Source: Pseudomonadota bacterium
GTDB taxonomy: Bacteria > Pseudomonadota > Gammaproteobacteria > SZUA-229
DNA length: 12,314 nt
Assembly (NCBI GenBank): GCA_030673345.1
Contig: DAOVJH010000012.1
Coordinates: 1 to 12,314 of the forward strand
Direction: 5' to 3'
A program made the translations under genes and the position numbers. The notes beneath the pieces are model-generated. The model did no database searches, was not told where the DNA came from, and worked only from the letters and a program-made list of their open reading frames with translations. Below, one piece after another: positions 1-5,898 of the stretch (position 1 is the stretch's first letter; every line of letters starts with the position of its first letter).

Positions 1-33
1 TCAGGGGCGTAGCTGTTGTGGCGGCCTTTTCTG

Positions 34-81
34 GGTACTCTTTTGGGCTGTAGCAAAAGAGTGCCTCGCCAGTGGGGCGAG
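34..81. repeat. Two adjoining hairpins (dispersed-repeat-like)
   Basis: Bases 34-45 (GGTACTCTTTTG) pair with 54-65 (CAAAAGAGTGCC) through a 12-bp stem containing one G-T wobble and an 8-base loop. The last base of that stem also starts a second stem, CTCGCC (65-70) with GGCGAG (76-81), across a 5-base loop. The pattern of a CTTTTG/CAAAAG stem next to a CTCGCC/GGCGAG stem resembles intergenic repeats I recall from Pseudomonas and Xanthomonas relatives, but that is from memory. No T-run follows directly, so it is not a typical intrinsic terminator. Confidence 0.6.
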
Positions 82-165
82 ACCCACAAAGCCTAACTAA
101 AAACCAAATGTAAATATTGCTCAACCTATCCCTAACTCAAACAGCACTAGCTAAACCTGCAAAAA

Positions 166-194
166 GATCGCGGAATAAAGTTCCGCTCCTACAG
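166..194 (-). repeat. REP-like palindromic element with GTAG tetranucleotide
   Basis: GCGGAA (170-175) pairs perfectly with TTCCGC (181-186) across a 5-base loop. Read on the minus strand, the element starts CTGTAGGAGCGGAAC, so a GTAG tetranucleotide sits two bases before the palindrome. GTAG or GGAG followed by an imperfect hairpin is the signature of bacterial REP elements mobilised by RAYT (TnpA-REP) transposases, and TGTAGGAGCG is a typical Pseudomonas REP head. There is no RAYT gene in the window. A single copy cannot prove that the sequence is repetitive in this genome. Confidence 0.6.
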
Positions 195-253
195 GTGAGG
201 GCAATGCCCACGGGGTGAGAACTGCAAGGCCTGGATAAAAGTAAACTGTAAAT

Positions 254-261
254 GCTATACA
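254..261 (+). promoter_or_regulatory. Possible extended -10 promoter element for hslVU
   Basis: TGCTATACA (TG at 253-254 allowing one base, then TATACA at 256-261) resembles an extended -10 box. The matching -35 position (about 233-239) has no good TTGACA-like hexamer. If used, it would leave a leader of roughly 120 bases before hslV. The match is weak and is given only as the best candidate seen. Confidence 0.2.
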
Positions 262-337
262 TCCAGACCAAACAAAACCCCAACCAACACAAGGTATGAG
301 CAATCGTCATCATAGTGTAAAATTCACCATTTCCTAA

Positions 338-359
338 TACAGGTCAGAAAACCCCTGTA
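338..359. repeat. Inverted repeat in the hslV leader
   Basis: TACAGG (338-343) is the perfect inverse of CCTGTA (354-359), with a 10-base A-rich spacer. It ends 17 bases before the hslV ribosome binding site (GGAG, 377-380). It could be a small leader hairpin, a protein-binding palindrome, or a decayed REP half, since the right half reads CCTGTAG like the head of the element at 166-194. There is no direct evidence of function. Confidence 0.35.
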
Positions 360-386
360 GCAAATACCAGATATCCGGAGCTAAAA

Positions 387-920
387 GTGGAAACATTTCA
401 CGGTACAACTATCCTTACGGTGCGCCGCGGCGGAAAAGTCGTCGTCGGTGGTGATGGCCAGGTGACATTAGGCAATACCGTGATGAAAGGTAATGCTACC
501 AAGGTAAGAAAAATCTATGGCGACAAAGTTATCGTTGGATTTGCCGGTGCTACCGCCGATGCATTTACCCTGTTGGAGCGTTTTGAAGCAATGTTAGAGC
601 GCCACAGCGGTCAATTGAAGCGAGCCGCTGTAGAGCTGGCCAAAGAATGGCGTACCGACAGAGTGCTGCGCAAGCTTGAAGCGATGCTGATCGTGGCTGA
701 TGCTGAAGCCTCGTTGCTGGTTTCCGGCACGGGTGATGTAATCGAAGCGTATGATGATTTGATTGCTATCGGTTCGGGTGGACCTTATGCGCAGTCAGCT
801 GCCAGGGCATTATTTGACAATACGGAGCTGCCCGCCCGCGATATCGTGGAGAGAAGTCTGGGGATCGCCGGCGATATCTGCATTTACACTAATCAGACGC
901 GCACGATCGAAGAAATTTAA
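387..920 (+). CDS. hslV: HslV (ClpQ), peptidase subunit of the HslUV protease
   Basis: Threonine peptidase of the proteasome beta-subunit fold. It forms the double-ring cytoplasmic chamber that degrades proteins unfolded by HslU. The start is GTG at 387 with a good GGAG site (377-380) six bases upstream. The first residues METFHG form a short propeptide, and removing it would expose Thr7 as the catalytic N-terminal threonine (TTILTVRR). Other conserved elements are GGDGQV (21-26) with Asp23, MKGNATK (33-39) with the active-site Lys39, [10 protein letters not shown] (51-60), [10 protein letters not shown] (96-105), the GSGG turn (129-132) with Ser130, and AGDICIYTN (161-169). The length of 177 aa is normal. 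It lies 87 bases before hslU, its ATPase partner, and the two are normally co-transcribed and often heat-induced. The identification is secure. Confidence 0.98.
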   Translation: METFHGTTILTVRRGGKVVVGGDGQVTLGNTVMKGNATKVRKIYGDKVIVGFAGATADAFTLLERFEAMLERHSGQLKRAAVELAKEWRTDRVLRKLEAMLIVADAEASLLVSGTGDVIEAYDDLIAIGSGGPYAQSAARALFDNTELPARDIVERSLGIAGDICIYTNQTRTIEEI

Positions 921-1007
921 CACCGATTTTTGCTTAAAGGCGCACCTTAGACGCTTTTAGCAGCATTTAGTAACAAAATATAGAATTTTATAGAAGGTTA
1001 GAGTTAT

Positions 1008-2339
1008 ATGTCTGAAATGACACCCCGTGAGATTGTTCAGGAACTAGATAAACACATCGTTGGCCAGGATGACGCGAAGCGTGCAGTGGCGATTGCATTG
1101 CGTAATCGCTGGCGCCGGATGCAGATACACGAAGAGTTGCGAGAAGAAATCACGCCGAAGAACATTCTGATGATCGGCCCGACTGGTGTCGGTAAAACCG
1201 AGATTGCACGTAGATTAGCGCACCTGGCAAATGCGCCTTTCGTAAAGGTTGAGGCGACTAAATTCACCGAAGTTGGTTATGTTGGCCGCGAAGTTGATTC
1301 TATAATTCGTGATCTTGTCGATATGTCGGTAAAAACGACACGTGAACAGGAAATGGAAAAAGTGCGACATCTGGCGGAGCAGGCAGCAGAAGAGCGCATT
1401 TTAGATGCTTTATTGCCGCCAGCGAGAAATGAGTTTGGTGAGCCTGAGGAAGACCGTGATACGGGCACCCGGCAGAAATTCAGAGAGAAATTACGCAATG
1501 GCGAGCTGGATGATAAAGAAATAGAGATGGAAGTCTCTGCTTCACCTGTCGGTGTAGAAATCATGGCGCCGCCGGGCATGGAAGAGATGACATCGCAGCT
1601 GCAGGGTATGTTCCAGAACATGGGCAGCGACAAGAAAAAATCCAGCAAACTGCGTATCGAAAAAGCACGAAAAATAATCCTCGATGAAGAGGCCGGTAAA
1701 CTGCTCAAAGAAGATGAGATAAAGACCCGTGCGGTCGAAAATGCCGAGCAAAATGGCATCGTTTTTATCGATGAGATCGATAAAGTGGCAAAACGCGCAG
1801 AGGGCGGCGGTGGCGCTGAAGTGTCGCGCGAAGGTGTGCAGCGAGACCTGTTACCTTTAGTGGAAGGCTGTACGGTGTCGACCAAGTACGGCATGGTAAA
1901 AACAGACCATATATTATTCATCGCGTCGGGCGCCTTCCACCTGACCCGGCCCAGCGATCTTATTCCGGAATTACAGGGCCGTTTACCGATACGGGTCGAG
2001 CTGTCTGCATTGAATGCAGAAGATTTTGAACGTATATTGACCGAGCCGGATGCCGCTTTAACCGTACAATACAAAGCATTGATGAATACCGAAGGCCTGG
2101 CGCTCGAGTTCACCGAAGACGGCGTAAAGCAGATCGCTAAATCCGCTTTTGATGTCAATGAAAGCGCTGAAAATATCGGTGCGCGTCGTCTGCACACCAT
2201 CATGGAAAGACTGCTCGAAGAGATTTCATTTTCAGCGCCGGATAAAGCGGGTGAATCAATAGTCATCGATGCGGATTACGTCAATGATAGTCTGAGCGAA
2301 TTAGTTAAAGATGAAGATCTGAGCAGATACATCTTATAG
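1008..2339 (+). CDS. hslU: HslU (ClpY), ATPase/unfoldase subunit of the HslUV protease
   Basis: AAA+ hexameric unfoldase that recognises, unfolds and threads substrates into HslV. At 443 aa it is as long as the E. coli protein and complete. Visible features are the N-terminal [16 protein letters not shown] segment, Walker A GPTGVGKT (57-64), the pore loop GYVG (90-93), and the family-specific I domain (about 105-240; Met/Glu-rich with a [12 protein letters not shown] stretch near 183-194). Walker B is IVFIDEID (251-258), the arginine-finger region is ELQGRLP (321-327, Arg325), and sensor 2 is GARRLHT (391-397). The C-terminus DLSRYIL is the tail that inserts between HslV subunits, so the pair should assemble. 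The ATG at 1008 has an AAGG-type site about 10 bases upstream. A 52-base gap with a small hairpin separates it from the DUF971 gene. Confidence 0.99.
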   Translation: MSEMTPREIVQELDKHIVGQDDAKRAVAIALRNRWRRMQIHEELREEITPKNILMIGPTGVGKTEIARRLAHLANAPFVKVEATKFTEVGYVGREVDSIIRDLVDMSVKTTREQEMEKVRHLAEQAAEERILDALLPPARNEFGEPEEDRDTGTRQKFREKLRNGELDDKEIEMEVSASPVGVEIMAPPGMEEMTSQLQGMFQNMGSDKKKSSKLRIEKARKIILDEEAGKLLKEDEIKTRAVENAEQNGIVFIDEIDKVAKRAEGGGGAEVSREGVQRDLLPLVEGCTVSTKYGMVKTDHILFIASGAFHLTRPSDLIPELQGRLPIRVELSALNAEDFERILTEPDAALTVQYKALMNTEGLALEFTEDGVKQIAKSAFDVNESAENIGARRLHTIMERLLEEISFSAPDKAGESIVIDADYVNDSLSELVKDEDLSRYIL

Positions 2340-2354
2340 AACCATTTTATAGAC

Positions 2355-2374
2355 GCAGCTTTGTTTTGAGCTGC
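2355..2374. repeat. Small hairpin between hslU and the DUF971 gene
   Basis: GCAGCT (2355-2360) and AGCTGC (2369-2374) form a perfect 6-bp stem with an 8-base TTGTTTTG loop, 15 bases after the hslU stop. No T-run follows, so it is not a convincing terminator. It could stabilise the hslVU message end or be chance. Confidence 0.35.
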
Positions 2375-2391
2375 AGTTAAAGAGAAACATT

Positions 2392-2751
2392 ATGTCAAAA
2401 CCAGTTAATATCAATCTACACCAGAAAAGCCGCGTATTAGAAGTCGAATATGAGGATGGTTCGGTCCATCAGCTGCCCTGTGAATACCTGCGTGTGTATT
2501 CACCATCAGCAGAAGTAACCGGGCACGGCCCCGGTCAGGAAATCCTGCAGTTAAATAAAGAAGAGGTCAGCATCGAATCGATCGAGCCGCAGGGAAATTA
2601 TGCGCTGAAATTTATATTCGATGACCAACATGATACCGGGTTATATACCTGGGAATACCTGTATGAACTGGGTTCGACCTACGAAGAAAAATGGCAGGAT
2701 TATCTCAACCGCCTGAAAGAAGCCGGTCACGAGCGTAGAAAAATAGATTAA
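2392..2751 (+). CDS. DUF971 (GBBH-like N-terminal domain) protein
   Basis: A small cytoplasmic protein made of a single DUF971 domain, the fold also found at the N-terminus of gamma-butyrobetaine hydroxylase. Family hallmarks are [16 protein letters not shown] (31-46), the [16 protein letters not shown] region (59-74) and the [15 protein letters not shown] block (76-90). The length of 119 aa is typical of stand-alone members. In the animal hydroxylase this domain binds zinc through three cysteines and a histidine; here only Cys30 and His80 lie in comparable places, so zinc binding is doubtful. The biochemical role of the bacterial family is unknown to me. Its position directly after hslU is conserved in Pseudomonas-type genomes, which hints at a link with HslUV or simply shared transcription. 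No signal peptide is visible. Confidence 0.92.
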   Translation: MSKPVNINLHQKSRVLEVEYEDGSVHQLPCEYLRVYSPSAEVTGHGPGQEILQLNKEEVSIESIEPQGNYALKFIFDDQHDTGLYTWEYLYELGSTYEEKWQDYLNRLKEAGHERRKID

Positions 2752-2798
2752 AAACAGATCGTCTGCTGATAAATTTTGCTTGGCGAAGATTGAGAGTC

Positions 2799-3545
2799 AT
2801 GAAGAAAAAAGAAACGCATTTTGGATATAAAACGGTAGAAGAAAACGCGAAAGAAGGCATGGTTGCCGGCGTGTTCGATTCGGTTGCCAGTAAATATGAC
2901 ATCATGAACGATGTCATGTCATTTGGTATTCATCGCGTCTGGAAAAAAATTGCCATGCAGCACACCGGGCTGAAGCCGGGTGATACAGCGCTGGACGTTG
3001 CTGGCGGTACCGGTGACCTGACCATGCAGATGTCACATCAGGTTGGTCCGACTGGCAAGATAATCATCTCGGATATCAATGCCGCGATGCTCGAAGAAGG
3101 GCGAAAGCGTCTGCTCGACAAGGGTTATGCCGGCAATATCGATTTCGTCGAAGCGAATGCAGAAGATCTGCCATTCGAGGACAACAGTTTTAACTGTATC
3201 ACCATCGCGTTTGGCCTGCGTAATGTAACGCATCAGCTGAAAGCGCTGCAATCGATGTACCGGGTATTAAAACCGGGCGGACGACTGCTGGTGCTGGAGT
3301 TTTCCAAACCGGTGGTCCCCGGGCTGGATAAAATTTATGATTTTTATTCTTTTAATATCCTGCCGAAGATGGGTAAGCTGATAGCCAACGATGAAGAGAG
3401 TTATCGTTACCTTGCCGAATCGATCCGCATGCACCCGGACCAGGAAACCTTAAAGCAGATGATGATCGAAGCCGGGTTCGAGCGGTGTACTTATCATAAT
3501 ATGACCGGCGGCATCGTGGCGCTGCACAAAGGTTTTAAGCTATAG
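2799..3545 (+). CDS. ubiE: UbiE, SAM-dependent ubiquinone/menaquinone C-methyltransferase
   Basis: Class I SAM methyltransferase that adds the ring C-methyl group in ubiquinone synthesis (and to demethylmenaquinone, if present). Numbered from ATG 2799 (248 aa): THFGYKTV (6-13); the family signature [16 protein letters not shown] (33-48); SAM motif [11 protein letters not shown] (65-74); acidic motif II SDIN (91-94); FGLRNVT (138-144); the second signature [18 protein letters not shown] (154-171); and [13 protein letters not shown] (206-218). A TTG at 2790 would add three residues (MRV). I prefer ATG because GAAGA (2784-2788) is correctly spaced for it and too close to the TTG. It is 38 bases after the DUF971 gene and 35 before ubiJ, so an operon is likely. 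The family call is secure. Confidence 0.97.
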   Translation: MKKKETHFGYKTVEENAKEGMVAGVFDSVASKYDIMNDVMSFGIHRVWKKIAMQHTGLKPGDTALDVAGGTGDLTMQMSHQVGPTGKIIISDINAAMLEEGRKRLLDKGYAGNIDFVEANAEDLPFEDNSFNCITIAFGLRNVTHQLKALQSMYRVLKPGGRLLVLEFSKPVVPGLDKIYDFYSFNILPKMGKLIANDEESYRYLAESIRMHPDQETLKQMMIEAGFERCTYHNMTGGIVALHKGFKL

Positions 3546-3580
3546 ATCATGTTCATCGTCACCGAGGCTAATTATCGCCT

Positions 3581-4174
3581 ATGCTGATTATTGAGGCTGT
3601 CATCAACCGTTATCTTGCGCTTGATCCAGAGATGCTGGGCAAGCTTGCACAGTTTGATGGCAAGGTTATAAAGCTGGAACTGACAGGCATCAATAAAGTA
3701 CTTTACATGTTGCCTAATGATAGCGGGATACAGGTCCTCGCCGATTACCAGGGTGTTGTCGACACTGTGTTGAAGGGCACGCCTATCTCTTTGTTCAGGA
3801 TGGGACTGGTGTCGAACGCAGCAAGCCTGCTGTTAAAAGGCGAGATCGAGATAAGCGGTGATACCCGGCTGGGCCATCAGTTTAAAAATGTTTTTTCACA
3901 GATGGATATCGACTGGTCTGAACCACTGGCCAGCATGGTTGGTGACGGCCTTGCCTACCAGCTCCATCAGTCTGGCAGTGCCTTAAGCCGCTGGGGAAAA
4001 GAAACAATTAAATCGGTTTCTACAAGTTTCAGCGAGTATCTGCAGGAAGAGAGCCGCGATGTGGTCACAGAGACAGAGCTTGATATGTTTAATGGAGAAG
4101 TCGATCGACTGCGTGAAGATGTCGAGCGGTTGCAGGCGCGGATTGAACTTTTAATAAATTCAGAAGTGAAATAA
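3581..4174 (+). CDS. ubiJ: UbiJ, SCP2-domain accessory factor of ubiquinone biosynthesis
   Basis: UbiJ carries an SCP2 (sterol carrier) lipid-binding domain that, in E. coli, binds the hydrophobic ubiquinone intermediates and helps assemble the soluble Ubi complex. Here the SCP2-like part spans about residues 20-112: GKVIKLELTG (27-36), then VLKGTPISLFRMGL (63-76) and LLLKGEIEISGDTRLGHQF (83-101). The last is the usual 'G-x-hydrophobic-GD' core of the family. The C-terminus ends in a predicted coiled coil (about 164-192; ELDMFNGEVDRLREDVERL), the region expected to contact UbiK. The sequence is diverged from E. coli YigP, but its length (197 aa), its domain order and its place between ubiE and ubiB make the call good. 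GAGG at 3564-3567 is rather far from ATG 3581. The 12-codon reading frame starting at 3549 and overlapping this start is probably incidental. Confidence 0.88.
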   Translation: MLIIEAVINRYLALDPEMLGKLAQFDGKVIKLELTGINKVLYMLPNDSGIQVLADYQGVVDTVLKGTPISLFRMGLVSNAASLLLKGEIEISGDTRLGHQFKNVFSQMDIDWSEPLASMVGDGLAYQLHQSGSALSRWGKETIKSVSTSFSEYLQEESRDVVTETELDMFNGEVDRLREDVERLQARIELLINSEVK

Positions 4175-4221
4175 CCGTCACTCAATAACTAACGATTAAT
4201 AACGGACAAGTTTAAAAAGCG

Positions 4222-5883
4222 ATGCCAATACTGACGCCAGGCCAATTCATCAGGATGTTACGCATTAACTGGGTGTTAATGCTACACGGCCTTGATGACA
4301 TTATTTTTACCACGCATCTGTTCCGCCCGTTCCGATTTATCATCTATATTTTTCCGTGGAACTGGTTTCGCCGTAAGCGCAAGCCGCGCGCTGTTCGCAT
4401 GCGGGAAGCGCTGGAAGACCTGGGGCCGATATTCATAAAGTTTGGACAGATGCTGTCGACCCGGCGTGATTTGCTGGCTGATGATATCGCTGATGAACTG
4501 ACACGCCTGCAGGATGACGTGCCGGCCTTCCCCGGCACGCAAGCCACCTTAATAGTCGAAAAAGCTTTCGGCCAGAAAGTTGGTGATCTGTTTGAGTCGT
4601 TTGATGAGCAGCCGTTGGCTTCAGCATCGGTAGCACAGGTTCATGCTGCCGTCTTAAAAACCGGCGAAGATGTTGTCGTAAAAGTGCTGCGTCCCGATGT
4701 GCTGCCGGTTATCAAGCGCGATATCTCGCTGCTCTATATCATTGCCGAGCTGGCGGCGAAGTATTCCTCTCAGCTGAGGCGCCTGCGTCCCGTCGAAGTT
4801 ATCGAAGAATATGAAAAGACGATACTGGACGAGCTGGACCTGATGCGCGAGGCGGCGAATGCGAGTCAGCTACGGCGAAACTTTGAAGGTTCGTCTGACC
4901 TGTACGTGCCAGAAATCTACTGGGACTATGTGCGCAAGAATGTTCTCGTCATGGAGAGGATCTACGGTACGCCGATACGCGACACCGATTCGTTGCGAGC
5001 GCAGGGAACAAACATGGAGCGGTTGGCGGCAATGGGTGTTGAGATATTTTTTACCCAGGTATTCACGCACAACTTTTTCCATGCGGACATGCACCCGGGC
5101 AATATTTTTGTCGATACGGATAATCCTGAAAGCCCGAAATATATCGCTGTGGACTTTGGCATTATCGGCACCCTGAGCCAGACGGACAAACGTTATCTTG
5201 CAGAAAATTTCCTGGCGTTTTTTCAGCGGGATTATTACAAGGTCGCCAAACTGCACGTGGAGTCTGGCTGGGTGCCTTCGCATACGCGTGTTGATGAATT
5301 CGAATCAGCTATCCGTAGCGTCTGTGAGCCCATCTTTGAAAAGCCGCTGAAAGAAATTTCTTTTGGCCAGCTGTTGTTGCGATTATTTCAGACTGCCCGA
5401 CGGTTTAATATGGAAGTTCAGCCGCAGCTCGTGCTGCTGCAAAAAACCCTGTTAAACATCGAAGGCCTGGGTCGACAGCTGTATCCGGATCTTGATCTCT
5501 GGAAGACGGCGAAACCGTTTTTAGAAAACTGGATGGAAGAACAGGTGGGCCCGCGCGCCCTGATGCACAACCTCAAAGAAGACATGCCTTACCTGATCGA
5601 GAAACTGCCAGAGATGCCGGGCCTGATTTACAAGAGCCTGAAAGTCTATGCCGACGGTGAGCATCAGCTTAATCAGATTAAGCAGCTCGAGAAGATCAGC
5701 GAGAAACTGGATCATAACCATCAGCGCAGCGCCTACGTCACCAGCGGTTCGGCGGCGTTGGTCGGTGCATCGGTTATCTATACGTTTGCCGACTCAGTAC
5801 CGTTGTTGCTGGGCGCACCGGCATTGGCATGGGCTGGCGGTGTCGGTGGTGTGTTGCTGATACTGTTTGGGCTTAAAAAATAA
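4222..5883 (+). CDS. ubiB: UbiB, atypical kinase/ATPase of ubiquinone biosynthesis
   Basis: Member of the ABC1/ADCK/UbiB protein-kinase-like family, needed for aerobic ubiquinone synthesis; probably an ATPase that extracts lipid precursors from the membrane. Motifs in order: the family KxGQ signature [12 protein letters not shown] (73-84); an Ala-rich loop ASASVAQVH (133-141) that replaces the kinase Gly-rich loop; the nucleotide-site lysine in VVVKVLRPD (151-159); [18 protein letters not shown] (196-213); the catalytic-loop equivalent [10 protein letters not shown] (287-296); and the metal-binding DFG (311-313). Then come [17 protein letters not shown] and the highly conserved [19 protein letters not shown]. 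Two hydrophobic segments at about 504-521 and 527-550 are the expected C-terminal membrane anchor. At 553 aa it is full length. The ribosome binding site before ATG 4222 is weak, but MPILTPGQ matches the usual N-terminal position. Confidence 0.98.
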   Translation: MPILTPGQFIRMLRINWVLMLHGLDDIIFTTHLFRPFRFIIYIFPWNWFRRKRKPRAVRMREALEDLGPIFIKFGQMLSTRRDLLADDIADELTRLQDDVPAFPGTQATLIVEKAFGQKVGDLFESFDEQPLASASVAQVHAAVLKTGEDVVVKVLRPDVLPVIKRDISLLYIIAELAAKYSSQLRRLRPVEVIEEYEKTILDELDLMREAANASQLRRNFEGSSDLYVPEIYWDYVRKNVLVMERIYGTPIRDTDSLRAQGTNMERLAAMGVEIFFTQVFTHNFFHADMHPGNIFVDTDNPESPKYIAVDFGIIGTLSQTDKRYLAENFLAFFQRDYYKVAKLHVESGWVPSHTRVDEFESAIRSVCEPIFEKPLKEISFGQLLLRLFQTARRFNMEVQPQLVLLQKTLLNIEGLGRQLYPDLDLWKTAKPFLENWMEEQVGPRALMHNLKEDMPYLIEKLPEMPGLIYKSLKVYADGEHQLNQIKQLEKISEKLDHNHQRSAYVTSGSAALVGASVIYTFADSVPLLLGAPALAWAGGVGGVLLILFGLKK

Positions 5884-5898
5884 CCATAGACTCTAAAT

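Larger units (their letters stand above)
1..386. other. Gene-free region upstream of hslV, rich in palindromes
   Basis: No open frame here looks like a real protein. The frame open from base 2 to the stop at 98-100 encodes a Cys/Trp-rich peptide that lies across hairpin-forming repeat DNA, so it is probably not a gene, although the tail of an upstream gene cannot be excluded. The stretch holds a strong hairpin pair (34-81), a REP-like element (166-194), a loose inverted repeat of CTGGAT (231-236) with ATCCAG (261-266), and a 6-bp inverted repeat before hslV. A heat-shock (sigma-32) promoter would be expected for hslVU, but I found no convincing TTGAA/CCCCAT pair. Confidence 0.6.

Noticed and set aside
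2..100. Open frame from the left edge that could be the end of an upstream gene
   Set aside because: The peptide is Cys/Trp-rich and overlaps a hairpin repeat; it looks like translated repeat DNA. Sequence left of the window would be needed to decide.
240..386. Sigma-32 heat-shock promoter for hslVU
   Set aside because: An ACCCCAA stretch near 276 recalls a -10 element, but no TTGAA-like -35 is found at the right distance.
1277..2266. Long 329-codon open frame on the minus strand inside hslU
   Set aside because: It lies wholly antisense to a full-length, motif-complete hslU. Its Ser/Arg-rich composition is what the reverse reading of an AAA+ gene gives, and no family is recognisable.
3549..3587. 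Twelve-codon frame overlapping the ubiJ start, as a leader peptide
   Set aside because: It has no ribosome binding site and no regulatory codon run; probably chance.
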